Shown here: positions 26,516 through 35,536 of the stretch, one piece after another
Numbering within the stretch: position 1 is the stretch's first letter
Layout: every line of letters begins with the position of its first letter
DNA from: Zoogloeaceae bacterium
Lineage (GTDB): Bacteria; Pseudomonadota; Gammaproteobacteria; Burkholderiales; Rhodocyclaceae
Direction: 5' to 3'
DNA length: 64,000 nucleotides
NCBI GenBank assembly: GCA_024235635.1
Contig: JACKMA010000006.1
Location: 169,487 to 233,486, forward strand
Position numbers and translations under genes: made by a program
Notes under the pieces: generated by a model
Seen by the model: the letters and a program-made list of their open reading frames with translations, nothing else
The model's database searches: none
What the model was told of the DNA's origin: nothing

Positions 26516-28717
26516 ATGACCCGCGCGATCGAGAACCTGAGCCGTCGGCGCTTCCTTCAGGCCGGCGGCGGACTCACCCTGGGCTTCGTGCTGCCTGTTG
26601 CGCTGGCGGCCGAGGCCGGGCCCGGCAAGGCCGGCAGCGGTCTGGCCGCGCCGGTGAGCTTCGAACCCAATGCATTCCTGCGCATCGGGCCCGACGACAG
26701 CGTGACGGTGATCTCCAAGCATCTCGAAATGGGGCAGGGGACCTACACCGGGCTCGCGACGCTGGTCGCCGAGGAACTCGACGCCGCCTGGGCGCAGGTG
26801 CGGGTCGAGGGGGCACCGGCCGACGCCAGGCGCTACAACAACCTGTTCTGGGGCAAGGCGCAGGGCACCGGCGGCAGTACCGCGATGGCCAATTCCTGGG
26901 AGCAGATGCGCAAGGCCGGCGCCGCCGGACGGGCGATGCTGGTGGCAGCGGCGGCCGAAGCCTGGCAGGTGCCGGCGGCGGAAGTCACCGTCGCCGACGG
27001 CATCGTCCGCCATGCGTCGTCACAGCGTTCGGCGCGCTTCGGTGAACTGGCCGAAGCGGCCGCACGGCAGCCGGTGCCGGACGAGGTCCGACTGAAGCAG
27101 CCGGACGAATTCAAGCTGATCGGCAAGCGCATTTCGCGCAAGGATACGGCCGAAAAGTCCACCGGCCGCGCGACGTTCACCCAGGATGTACACCTGCCCG
27201 GCATGCTGGTCGCCGTGGTCGCCCACCCGCCGCGCTTCGGTGCGACCGTGGCGTCGTTCGACGCGACAGCGGCCAAGGCGATCGCCGGTGTCGACGACGT
27301 CGTCGCGATCCCGCAGGGGGTGGCGGTGCTGGCGCGGGACACCTGGACCGCGAAGAAGGGGCGCGATGCGCTGACAGTGACGTGGGACGACAGCAAGGCC
27401 TACCGCAAGGGCTCGGACCAGATCCTCGCGGACTATCGGGCGAAGGCGGCGACGCCGGGCCTCGCGGCCCGATCCGACGGCGACGCCGAAGCGGCCCTGG
27501 GCAGTGCCGCCCGGGTGCTTGAGGCCAGCTACGACTTCCCCTACCTGGCCCACGCGGCGATGGAGCCGATGAACTGCGTCGTTCGCCTCGGTGCGGACGG
27601 TTGCGAGGTGTGGAACGGCGAGCAAATGCACACTGGCGACCAGTTCGCGTTGGCCGCAATGTTCGGCCTGCCGCCCGAAAAGGTGACCATCCACATGCTC
27701 TACGCCGGCGGCAGCTTCGGGCGTCGCGCCTGCAAGGATTCGGACTACGTGCTGGAATGTGCCCAGATCGTCAAGGCGATCGGCGGGCGGGCACCGGTCA
27801 AGCTGGTATGGCTGCGCGAGGACGACATGAAGGCAGGGTACTACCGGCCGATGTTCCACCACGCGCTGCGCGGCGGCATCGATGCCGACGGCAATATCGT
27901 CGGCTGGCGCCACCGGCTGGTGGGCCAGTCGATCTTGATGGGCTCGCCGTTCGAGAAAATGCTGGTCAAGGACGGCATCGACCAAGTGTCGGTCGAAGGC
28001 GCCGCCAACCTGCCCTACGCGATTCCGAATCTGCAGGTCGAACTGCACACGCCGACCGACAACCCCGTGCCGGTGCTTTGGTGGCGCTCGGTAGGCTCGA
28101 CCCACACTGCGGTGTCTACCGAGACCTTCTTCGACGAGCTTGCGGCGGCGGCCGGTCGCGACCCGGTCGAACTGCGGCTGTCGCTGCTCGACGCCCATCC
28201 ACGGCACGCCGCGGTGCTCAGGCTGGCGGCCGACAAGGGGGGCTGGGGCACGCCGCTTGCGCCCCGCTCCGGTCTGCGCCGAGGCCGCGGCATCGCGGTA
28301 CACGAGTCGTTCAACAGCTATGTCGCCCAGGTTGCCGAAGTCAGCGTCGCAGCGGATGGGGCGCTCAGGATAGACCGGGTGGTATGTGCCGTCGATTGCG
28401 GTACGGCAATCAATCCGGACAACATCCGCGCCCAGGTCGAGGGGGGCATCGGATTCGCGCTGGCCGCGCTCCTGCACGGCGAAATCACCCTCGTGGACGG
28501 CGTCGTGCAGCAGGACAACTTCGACAGCTACCCGGTGCTCCGGATCAACGAGATGCCGCAGGTGGAGGTGCATATCGTTGCTTCGTCGGCCGCGCCGACC
28601 GGCATCGGCGAGCCCGGGGTGCCGCCACTCGCACCGGCGGTGATGAACGCGATCGCGGCGGCCACCGGCAAGCGCATCTATCGGCTGCCGATCGACACCA
28701 CCGCCCTCGCGGCTTGA
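26516..28717 (+). CDS. Molybdopterin-binding subunit of an aldehyde/isoquinoline oxidoreductase (IorB type), Tat-exported
   Basis: 733 residues starting at ATG 26516. The N-terminus has a twin-arginine signal, NLSRRRFLQAGGGLTLGFVL, so the complex is expected in the periplasm or on the periplasmic face. Mo-cofactor segments of the xanthine oxidase fold follow: KHLEMGQGTYTGLATLVAEE, GTGGSTAMA, GGSFGRRACKD, VLWWRSVGSTHT and the active-site Glu region in GIGEPGVPPLAPAV. There is no FAD subunit, as in IorAB, so electrons probably go to a cytochrome or quinone. The substrate is unknown. Confidence 0.93.
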   Translation: MTRAIENLSRRRFLQAGGGLTLGFVLPVALAAEAGPGKAGSGLAAPVSFEPNAFLRIGPDDSVTVISKHLEMGQGTYTGLATLVAEELDAAWAQVRVEGAPADARRYNNLFWGKAQGTGGSTAMANSWEQMRKAGAAGRAMLVAAAAEAWQVPAAEVTVADGIVRHASSQRSARFGELAEAAARQPVPDEVRLKQPDEFKLIGKRISRKDTAEKSTGRATFTQDVHLPGMLVAVVAHPPRFGATVASFDATAAKAIAGVDDVVAIPQGVAVLARDTWTAKKGRDALTVTWDDSKAYRKGSDQILADYRAKAATPGLAARSDGDAEAALGSAARVLEASYDFPYLAHAAMEPMNCVVRLGADGCEVWNGEQMHTGDQFALAAMFGLPPEKVTIHMLYAGGSFGRRACKDSDYVLECAQIVKAIGGRAPVKLVWLREDDMKAGYYRPMFHHALRGGIDADGNIVGWRHRLVGQSILMGSPFEKMLVKDGIDQVSVEGAANLPYAIPNLQVELHTPTDNPVPVLWWRSVGSTHTAVSTETFFDELAAAAGRDPVELRLSLLDAHPRHAAVLRLAADKGGWGTPLAPRSGLRRGRGIAVHESFNSYVAQVAEVSVAADGALRIDRVVCAVDCGTAINPDNIRAQVEGGIGFALAALLHGEITLVDGVVQQDNFDSYPVLRINEMPQVEVHIVASSAAPTGIGEPGVPPLAPAVMNAIAAATGKRIYRLPIDTTALAA

Positions 28718-28730
28718 GTGGAGGCCTCGC

Positions 28731-29726
28731 ATGGACAGCCAGGACATCCAGGTGCTCGACGCGGCCCGCCGCTGGGCCGGGGAAGGGCATCGCTTTGCGT
28801 TGATCACGGTGGTTCGCACCTGGGGCTCGGCGCCGCGGCCACCGGGCGCATGGATGCTGCTGCGAGACGACGGCCGGGTCCAGGGCTCGGTGTCGGGCGG
28901 CTGTATCGAGGACGACCTGATCCGGCGCATGGCAAACGGGGCATTCGCCGGTGGCGCGCCGCAAGTGTTGCGCTACGGCGTTACCCGTGACGAGGCGTTC
29001 CGCTTCGGCCTGCCGTGTGGCGGCACCGTCGAGCTGTTGCTCGAACCCGCCCCCGCGACCGCATTGCTCGACGAGATGGCGCGGCGCATCGCGGCCGGCG
29101 AGCTGGTCGAACGGCAGGTGACGGTTGCCGACGGCACCGTGCGGCTGGGCAGCGGCCAGGTCGGCGCGCCTCTGCAGTGGGACGGCGCGCGTCTGTCCAC
29201 CCAGCACGGGCCGGGCTGGCGCCTGCTGTTGATCGGCGCCGGACAGATTTCGCGCATCCTTGCGCCGATCGCCCGCGCGGTCGATTTCGACGTGCTGGTG
29301 TGCGACCCCCGGGTCGAGTACAGCGCCGAATGGGACGAACCCGGCGCGCGTCTGGTGGCGGGCATGCCGGACGACGTCGTGCTCGAACTCGCGCTCGATC
29401 CGCACAGCGCCGTGGTCGCCCTGACCCACGACCCCAAGCTCGACGACATGGCCCTGCTGGAAGCCCTGAAGTCGCCGGCCTTCTACGTCGGCGCACTGGG
29501 ATCGCGCGCCAACAGCGACCGTCGTCGCGATCGCCTGCTGACCTATTTCGACCTGTCGGCCGACGAGGTGGGTCGTCTGCATGGTCCCGTCGGCCTGGCG
29601 ATCGGCAGTCGTACGCCGGCCGAGATCGCGGTCGCGGTGGTCGCCGAACTGGTCGCGGCGCGCGCCGCCCTGCGCGGACATCGGCGCCATGCGGCCAGCG
29701 CGGACGCGGCAAGCTGCGGTGCCTGA
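28731..29726 (+). CDS. XdhC family molybdenum hydroxylase maturation factor
   Basis: 331 residues. The N-terminal XdhC/CoxI domain has TWGSAPRPPGAWMLL and GSVSGGCIEDDLI. The C-terminal Rossmann domain begins LLLIGAGQISRILAPI, with YVGALGSR near the end. XdhC proteins bind the molybdenum cofactor, assist its sulfuration and insert it into the large subunit. Position directly behind the hydroxylase genes (13-base gap) supports this role. Confidence 0.93.
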   Translation: MDSQDIQVLDAARRWAGEGHRFALITVVRTWGSAPRPPGAWMLLRDDGRVQGSVSGGCIEDDLIRRMANGAFAGGAPQVLRYGVTRDEAFRFGLPCGGTVELLLEPAPATALLDEMARRIAAGELVERQVTVADGTVRLGSGQVGAPLQWDGARLSTQHGPGWRLLLIGAGQISRILAPIARAVDFDVLVCDPRVEYSAEWDEPGARLVAGMPDDVVLELALDPHSAVVALTHDPKLDDMALLEALKSPAFYVGALGSRANSDRRRDRLLTYFDLSADEVGRLHGPVGLAIGSRTPAEIAVAVVAELVAARAALRGHRRHAASADAASCGA

Positions 29727-30354
29727 GCGCGCCGCGCCGACCGGCATCCTGTTGGCTGCCGGCTGCGGCCTGCGTTTCGGCGCCGACAAGCGCTGGCAGC
29801 CACTGGCCGACGGTACGCCGATGGCGGTCGCGGCCGCGTGTTCGTTGGCGTCAGCCGTCGCCGAAGTGGTTGTCGTGCTGCGGCCGGAAGACCGGGAACT
29901 GGCCGCACTGATGCGCAGACGCGGATGCCGGCCGGTGTTCTGTGCGAAGGCGGCGAACGGCATGGGTCACAGTCTGGCGGCCGGCGTCGCCGCGACCGCT
30001 CACGCAAGCGGCTGGCTGGTGGCGCTCGCCGACATGCCCTGGATCCGGCCCGACAGCCATCGGGCCGTCGTCGCTGCGCTGCGCGCCGGCGCCTCGCAGG
30101 CGCGTGCCTGCCACCGGGCCTGCCCGGGGCATCCGGTCGGCTTCTCGTCGATCTGGCTGCCGCAGCTGGTCGCGCTGGCCGGTGATCGCGGCGCCCGCGA
30201 TTTGCTCGACGACAGGGTGCTGGCACATTGCGAAGTGGCGGATCCCGGCGTGCTGAAGGATGTGGACCTTGCGGTGGATCTCGCGGCAATGGATGGAACG
30301 TGGGCAATGAACGTCGCCACCGGCGCAACTCGAACGGCGGAGGACGGTCGCTAG
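29719..30354 (+). CDS. MobA-like NTP transferase, probable MocA-type molybdopterin cytidylyltransferase
   Basis: 211 residues from GTG 29719 (ATG 29689 is an alternative). The nucleotidyltransferase loop GILLAAGCGLRFGADKRW and the metal-binding ALADMPWI are intact. In this context it most likely transfers CMP to the molybdenum cofactor, as MocA does for xanthine-dehydrogenase-family enzymes. It overlaps the end of xdhC and is the last gene of the operon (26047-30354). The Cys within the usually Gly/Ser-rich loop is slightly unusual. Confidence 0.85.
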   Translation: MPERAAPTGILLAAGCGLRFGADKRWQPLADGTPMAVAAACSLASAVAEVVVVLRPEDRELAALMRRRGCRPVFCAKAANGMGHSLAAGVAATAHASGWLVALADMPWIRPDSHRAVVAALRAGASQARACHRACPGHPVGFSSIWLPQLVALAGDRGARDLLDDRVLAHCEVADPGVLKDVDLAVDLAAMDGTWAMNVATGATRTAEDGR

Positions 30355-30417
30355 CGGGTTAAACTGGCGCCGAGGTTCACGGTCGAATGCACAAAGCACT
30401 TGAGGCCAGCCGATCCC

Positions 30418-31584
30418 ATGCCTGCCCAGAAATTCCTCTCTGCCCATGCCGGCCACCCGCACTGGAAGGCCGCGCTGGATCAATGCATCGCGCATCTGCA
30501 GGGCCAGATCGCAGCGCAGGCGGCACCGCGCGATTTCAGCCTCGGCTTCTGCTATCTGACGGATTACTTTGCGGCGGCCGCCGATGACATCGTCGGTGAG
30601 CTGCGCGCGCGGCTGCCCGACGTCGAGTGGGTCGGTACGGTCGGCATCGGGGTATCGGCCAGCGGCGTCGAGCACTTCGACGAACCTGCCATCTCGCTGC
30701 TGCTGACCGACCTCCCGCGCGCGGATTTCCGGATCTTCTCCGGCCGACGACCGATGGGCCGCGACAGCGACTTCGACGCCCACACCGCGCTGGTGCATTC
30801 CGAGGGCAGCACGCCGGATCTTCAGGAATTACTGGTCGAACTGGCCGACCGCACCCGGACCGGCTATCTCTTCGGCGGCCTCGCCGCGTCGCGGCATCGG
30901 GGCCTCCAGATTGCCGGCGAAGTGCTGAGCGGCGGACTGTCGGGGGTTGCCTTCGGTCCGCAGGTCGAAATCCTGTCGCGGGTCACTCAGGGCAGCCAGC
31001 CGATCGGACCGGTGCGGCGCATCACCGAATCCCAGGGACACTACCTGATCCGACTCGACGATCGTCCCGCGCTGCAATGCGTGCTCGAGGATCTGGCGCT
31101 GCCCGAGGACAGCGACGACGACACCCTCGCACATTCGCTCGCGTCCACCCTGATCGGCCTTCGGCGCGGGCACGACGACAGCCTCGGGCGTCCGGGGCAG
31201 TTCGGCACCGAGACGCTGGTCCGGCATATTCTCGGTGTCGACCCGCAGGCGCAGGTGCTGGCGGTCGGCGACGAACTCGAAAACGGCATGGCGCTCGCCT
31301 TCTGTGCCCGCAATCCCGGCGCCGCGCGCGCGGATCTGGTGCGCGCGGCGGAGGAATTGCGCCGCGAGGTCGGCGAGCGTTCGATCCGCGGTGCCCTGTA
31401 CGTCAGCTGCTCGGGGCGCGGGGGCAGCCATTTCGGCGCACCCAGCGCCGAGCTGCTCGCGGTTCGCGAGGTCATCGGCGACGTGCCGCTGACCGGCTAT
31501 TTCGCGGGCGGCGAGATCGCCCGCGACCGCCTCTACGGATATACCGGCGTATTGACGCTGTTCGTCGGCACGGCTGCCGGCTGA
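30418..31584 (+). CDS. FIST domain sensory protein
   Basis: 388 residues from ATG 30418. The FIST_N domain spans ~30-215 (GTVGIGVSASGVEHFDEPAI, FGGLAASRHRG) and FIST_C spans ~220-365, ending VPLTGYFAGGEIA. FIST domains are predicted small-ligand (amino-acid) sensors, found with chemotaxis and two-component proteins. This one has no output domain of its own, so it must signal through a partner. It precedes the TssB-TssC fusion and the PAS/MCP pair on the same strand. Confidence 0.88.
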   Translation: MPAQKFLSAHAGHPHWKAALDQCIAHLQGQIAAQAAPRDFSLGFCYLTDYFAAAADDIVGELRARLPDVEWVGTVGIGVSASGVEHFDEPAISLLLTDLPRADFRIFSGRRPMGRDSDFDAHTALVHSEGSTPDLQELLVELADRTRTGYLFGGLAASRHRGLQIAGEVLSGGLSGVAFGPQVEILSRVTQGSQPIGPVRRITESQGHYLIRLDDRPALQCVLEDLALPEDSDDDTLAHSLASTLIGLRRGHDDSLGRPGQFGTETLVRHILGVDPQAQVLAVGDELENGMALAFCARNPGAARADLVRAAEELRREVGERSIRGALYVSCSGRGGSHFGAPSAELLAVREVIGDVPLTGYFAGGEIARDRLYGYTGVLTLFVGTAAG

Positions 31585-31655
31585 CCGGCCTCGGTTGTTG
31601 ACCTGGCGCCGTGTGGCGCCGACACTGCGCGCTCGGGCGAACGCGGGGAGCGGCC

Positions 31656-33122
31656 ATGGATTTCGATTTTTCGTTCGGCAATTCCGGCGCTGCACGGCCG
31701 GAGCGCGAAGAGCCGTTCCGGATCCTCGTGCTCGGTGGCTTCAGTGGCCAGGGCGGCCTGCCGTTGGCCGAGCGCAAACCGATCAGGATCGACATCGACA
31801 ACTTCGATGGCGTGCTCGCGCGCCTCGCGCCGCGGCTGGCGATCGACGTCGGTGGCGCCTCGGTCGCGCTCGGCTTCTCATGCCTGGACGACTTCCATCC
31901 GGACGACCTCTACGCCCGCGTCGAACTGTTCGCCGGCCTTCGCGGGCTGCGCCAGGAGCTGCGTGATCCGGCGCTGTTCGAGCGCGCCGCGGCGGCGCTC
32001 GGTGCCACGCCGGCGGTCGAGGCGCCGCCTGAAGCATCCGCCGACGAAGGCGCGGCGGACATCGAGCGCCTGCTCGGACGCAAGCCGAGCGCGCCGCCGG
32101 AGCCTCGCCCGGCCGCGGCAGGCGGCATCGACGAACTGGTGCGGCGGATCGTCGCGCCGCACGTCGTCCATGACAATCCGCAACAGCAGCAATACCTCGC
32201 GGCAGCCGACGAGGCGATCGCCGAGCATATGCGCGGCGTGTTGCATCATCCGCAATTTCAGGCCCTCGAAGCGCTGTGGCGCAGTGTCGAGACGATGGTA
32301 CGCGAACTGGCGGGTGACGGTGCGCTCGAGATCCATCTGATGGACTACTCGCGCGATGCGCTGCTCGAGGACATCGCGGCCAACGCCGACGACATGTCGC
32401 GCTCGCTGATCCAGCAGGCGGTCTGCGGCGGCAACGACCTCGGCGCCGAAGGTCGGCGCTGGTCCTTGCTGGCGAGCGACCAGCGTTTCGGCCCGGAAGC
32501 GGACGAGATGGCCCTGTTGACCTTGCTCGGCGCGATTGCCGCCAAGGCCGGCGCGCCGCTGCTGGCAGCGGCACGGCCGCAGCTGCTCGGCTGCGATTCG
32601 GTCGACCAACTGCTTGCCTCGGGCCAATGGCCCGAGGCCGACGATGCCGCCTTCAGTGCGTGGAACGCGCTGCGTTCGAGCAGCGTCGCGGAATTCGTCG
32701 GGCTCGTGCTGCCCGGCGTGCTGCAGCGGCTGCCCTACGGCGCGGCGACCGATCCGGTGAGCGCCTTCGCTTTCGAGGAAATGGCCGGCGGCCGCAGCCA
32801 CCAGCGCTATCTGTGGGGGCCGCCGGCGCTGGCCCTGGCGACGCTGTGTGGCCGCGCCTTCGAGGCCGCTGGCTGGCAGATGGAGCCGGACGACGAGTGC
32901 GATCTGGAGGACCTGCCGAGCCACGTCTACCGCGAGGGCGGCGAAGCGCTTCAGCAACCGTGCGCCGAAGTGGCGATGGGCGAGGCGGCGGGCTCGGCCA
33001 TCCTCGCTCGCGGCGTGATGCCGCTGCTCAGTTATCGCAACCGCAATGCCGCCCGGCTGCTGCGCTGGCAGTCGGTCGCGACGCCGGCCCGGCCCCTCTC
33101 GGGACGCTGGCTCGCGCGCTGA
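31656..33122 (+). CDS. Fused TssB-TssC-like contractile sheath protein (orphan)
   Basis: 488 residues from ATG 31656, with a GGGGAG ribosome site. Residues ~18-125 match the TssB/VipA sheath subunit pattern (PFRILVLGGFSGQ, IDIDNFDGVLARLAPRLAI, CLDDFHPDDL). After a Pro/Ala linker, residues ~165-480 match TssC/VipB (VRRIVAPHVV, HHPQFQALEALWRSVE, LGAIAAKAGAPLLAAA, RYLWGPPALAL, LLSYRNRNAARL). In a type VI secretion system these are two proteins forming the contractile sheath. No tube, baseplate, VgrG, ClpV or membrane-complex gene is nearby, so a sheath role is inferred only from the fold. Confidence 0.82.
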   Translation: MDFDFSFGNSGAARPEREEPFRILVLGGFSGQGGLPLAERKPIRIDIDNFDGVLARLAPRLAIDVGGASVALGFSCLDDFHPDDLYARVELFAGLRGLRQELRDPALFERAAAALGATPAVEAPPEASADEGAADIERLLGRKPSAPPEPRPAAAGGIDELVRRIVAPHVVHDNPQQQQYLAAADEAIAEHMRGVLHHPQFQALEALWRSVETMVRELAGDGALEIHLMDYSRDALLEDIAANADDMSRSLIQQAVCGGNDLGAEGRRWSLLASDQRFGPEADEMALLTLLGAIAAKAGAPLLAAARPQLLGCDSVDQLLASGQWPEADDAAFSAWNALRSSSVAEFVGLVLPGVLQRLPYGAATDPVSAFAFEEMAGGRSHQRYLWGPPALALATLCGRAFEAAGWQMEPDDECDLEDLPSHVYREGGEALQQPCAEVAMGEAAGSAILARGVMPLLSYRNRNAARLLRWQSVATPARPLSGRWLAR

Positions 33123-33167
33123 CGCACCGCTGGCCGGGCGCCGGGTTCGCCGGCGCGCGGGCCTTCC

Positions 33168-33195
33168 TCAAGTTCTTGCAAAGTGTGTCCGATAT
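33168..33195 (+). promoter_or_regulatory. Sigma28 (FliA)-like promoter for the PAS/MCP pair
   Basis: TCAAGTTC (33168-33175) and TCCGATAT (33188-33195) resemble the flagellar consensus TAAAGTTT and GCCGATAA, with a 12-base gap instead of 11. It lies ~118 bases upstream of a chemotaxis operon, where such promoters are expected. Confidence 0.4.
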
Positions 33196-33312
33196 CCAGC
33201 CCTATCGGCGCACGTCGTGTGCGCAGCGGGCCTTGATCCGCGATCGCCGCCTGTCCGGCCGCCGGACGCGCGGCGACGCGAGGTCGCGTGGCCACCGCAG
33301 GACGGAGGCGGA

Positions 33313-33831
33313 ATGAAGAACAGGATCGAGCCGACCAGTGTCGAGAAGCGAATGCGCGAGCACGACTTCATCGTGTCGAAGACCGATCTGAAGGGTCGCA
33401 TCACCTACGGCAACGAGATATTCATCGAGTTCTCGGGCTATTCGGAGCAGGAACTGCTCGGTGCCCAGCACAACATCATTCGCCATCCCGACATGCCGCG
33501 CGGCGTCTTCCGCTTCCTCTGGCGCAACATCGCGGAGGGGCGCGAGGTCTTCGCCTATGTCAAGAACATGGCGAAGGACGGCAGCTACTACTGGGTCATG
33601 GCCAACGTCACGCCGGACTACGATGCCCAGCGCAACATCATCGGCTACCTGTCGGTGCGGCGTGCGCCGAAGCCCGCCGCGGTCGAAGTGGTCGACGGCC
33701 TGTACCGCCAGATGCTGGAAGCCGAACAGGCCGCCGGCGCGAAGGACGCATGCGACGCATCGCTGGCACTGCTCGGCGACGTTCTGAAGCAAAAAGGGAT
33801 GAGCTATGAAGAACTCGTACTCGCGCTCTGA
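33313..33831 (+). CDS. Aer-type PAS domain protein (CetB-like)
   Basis: 172 residues; GGAGG precedes ATG 33313. One PAS domain (~15-125) has the sequence style of the aerotaxis receptor Aer: KTDLKGRITYGNEIF, then FSGYSEQELLGAQHNIIRHP with the HNIIRHPDMPRG loop, and ANVTPDYD. It probably binds FAD, as Aer and CetB do. It has no methyl-accepting domain; the next gene overlaps it by 26 bases and supplies one. The pair resembles the split energy-taxis receptor CetA/CetB of Campylobacter. Confidence 0.85.
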   Translation: MKNRIEPTSVEKRMREHDFIVSKTDLKGRITYGNEIFIEFSGYSEQELLGAQHNIIRHPDMPRGVFRFLWRNIAEGREVFAYVKNMAKDGSYYWVMANVTPDYDAQRNIIGYLSVRRAPKPAAVEVVDGLYRQMLEAEQAAGAKDACDASLALLGDVLKQKGMSYEELVLAL

Positions 33832-35380
33832 CTGGCTCGGCCTCGCGCCGGTGGCGGCGATCGCGGTGGCCGCCGGCTGGTTGACGATGCGCCACGGCGC
33901 GGACTGGCCCGTGCTGGCACTGTTGCTGGTGGCCGCCGTCGCTGCGCTCGCGCGCCCGCGGCCGACCACGGCCCGCCCCACTGCCGACGACCGCATGACC
34001 CGCCTGCAGCAGGTCGTGACCGAAGTTGCCGAAGGCCAGGTGACCGGGCGCATCACCAACATCGGTCGCAAGGACACCGTCGGCGAGTTGTGCTGGCACG
34101 TGAACAACATGCTCGACCAGCTCGAGAGCTGTTTCCGCGAACAGGAGACGGTGCTGCGGATGGCCGGCGAAGGTCGCTACTTTCGCAAGGTCCAGACCGC
34201 GGGCCTGCACGGGGTCTTCCGGCAGTCGCTCGAAAGCACGCAGCACTCGATCGATGCACTGGAGGAAAACGAGCGCGTCAAGGCGGAACACCTGAAGGTC
34301 GAGCGTCAGGCACAGCAGGAGATCGCCGAACTGATCAGCGCGGCTGCGCGCGGCGATTTCGGTCGCCGCATCGAAGTGGCCGGCAAGGAAGGCTTCTTCC
34401 GGCAACTTGCCGACGATCTGAACACCTTGTCGGGTACCACCGAGAGCGGGCTGGACGACGTCGCGCGCGTGCTTCGGGCGCTGGCCCAGGGCGACCTGAC
34501 GCAGCATATCGATGCGGACTATCAGGGCGTGTTCGGCCAGCTCAAGGACGACACCAACCAGACCGTCAGCGCGCTGCATCAGACGCTGGACGGCATCCAG
34601 GCGGCGGCCGGCTCGATCCGCGTCGCTGCCGAGGAAATCTCTGCCGGCAATGCGGATCTGTCGCGCCGGACCGAATCCCAGGCGTCGAGCCTCGAACAGA
34701 CCGCCGCGTCGATGGCGGAACTGAACGCCACGGTCAAGCGAAACGCCGAGGGTGCCGCCAAGGCGCGGACCATGGCCGACGAGTCGCGTAAGCGGGTGCT
34801 CGAGGGCGGCCAGGTGATGTCGCGCCTGGTGAGCACGATGAGCGAGATCGAAAAGAGCTCCGGCCGGATTGCCGACATCGTGAATCTGATCGAATCGATC
34901 GCCTTTCAGACCAACATCCTGGCCTTGAACGCCGCCGTCGAGGCGGCGCGCGCGGGCGAGCAGGGCCGGGGCTTCGCGGTGGTCGCCACCGAGGTCCGCA
35001 ACCTGGCCCAGAAGTCCGCCGGAGCGGCGAAAGAGATCAAGGACCTGATCGACAATTCGCAGAACAGTGTGAATTTGGGTGTCTCGGAGGTGCGCAACGT
35101 GGGCACCGTCATCGACCAGGTGGTCGAGGCCTTCGAAGGTCTCAACGGGCTCGTCGTGGACATCGCACAGGCCAGCGGCGAGCAGGCTGCCGGCATCGAC
35201 CAGGTCGCCGTCGCGATGACGCATATGGAAGAGGTCACGCAGCAGAACGCTGCCCTCGTCGAAGAGGCCGCCGCTGCTGCGGAAAGTCTCAGGGATCAGG
35301 TCCAGGGCCTGGACGAGGCGAGCCAGCGTTTCCAGCTCGGCAGCGGCGGCGAGGGTGCCGTGCCGATGGTGGCGGCGTGA
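33806..35380 (+). CDS. Methyl-accepting chemotaxis protein (CetA-like partner)
   Basis: 524 residues. Two closely spaced N-terminal hydrophobic helices (~10-50) leave almost no periplasmic domain, so it cannot sense external ligands directly. HAMP-like and linker regions follow, then a long coiled-coil signalling domain with the hairpin tip EAARAGEQGRGFAVVATEVR. There is no C-terminal NWETF-type pentapeptide. With the overlapping PAS gene it should form a two-protein energy/redox taxis receptor feeding a CheA kinase encoded elsewhere. Confidence 0.93.
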   Translation: MKNSYSRSDWLGLAPVAAIAVAAGWLTMRHGADWPVLALLLVAAVAALARPRPTTARPTADDRMTRLQQVVTEVAEGQVTGRITNIGRKDTVGELCWHVNNMLDQLESCFREQETVLRMAGEGRYFRKVQTAGLHGVFRQSLESTQHSIDALEENERVKAEHLKVERQAQQEIAELISAAARGDFGRRIEVAGKEGFFRQLADDLNTLSGTTESGLDDVARVLRALAQGDLTQHIDADYQGVFGQLKDDTNQTVSALHQTLDGIQAAAGSIRVAAEEISAGNADLSRRTESQASSLEQTAASMAELNATVKRNAEGAAKARTMADESRKRVLEGGQVMSRLVSTMSEIEKSSGRIADIVNLIESIAFQTNILALNAAVEAARAGEQGRGFAVVATEVRNLAQKSAGAAKEIKDLIDNSQNSVNLGVSEVRNVGTVIDQVVEAFEGLNGLVVDIAQASGEQAAGIDQVAVAMTHMEEVTQQNAALVEEAAAAAESLRDQVQGLDEASQRFQLGSGGEGAVPMVAA

Positions 35381-35475
35381 CGTGATGCACGCACCCGGCG
35401 GATTCGCCGGGCGTTCGTGACGTATGCCGGATCTCGTCCGTGACGCAGGCCATACGGGTTTTCCGAAGCTGGAAC

Positions 35476-35491
35476 TGGCACTGGTATTGCA
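35476..35491 (+). promoter_or_regulatory. Sigma54 promoter, exact consensus match
   Basis: TGGCAC (35476-35481), 5 bases, then TTGCA (35487-35491): a complete match to TGGCAC-N5-TTGCW, with GG and GC 12 bases apart. Transcription would begin near 35502. This puts the TTG at 35498 upstream of the transcript, so it cannot be the start of the following gene if this promoter is used. Confidence 0.65.
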
Positions 35492-35536
35492 TGTATATTG
35501 GCCACTTTTCCGCGCGGCCCGTTCCGCCTGCCAGCC

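Noticed and set aside
27020..28930. 636-codon open frame on the minus strand across the Mo hydroxylase gene
   Set aside because: Shadow of the intact molybdopterin subunit; no recognisable domain.
35498..35536. TTG 35498 as start of the glyoxalase II-like gene
   Set aside because: It lies before the transcription start predicted from the sigma54 promoter, and adds residues not seen in the family.
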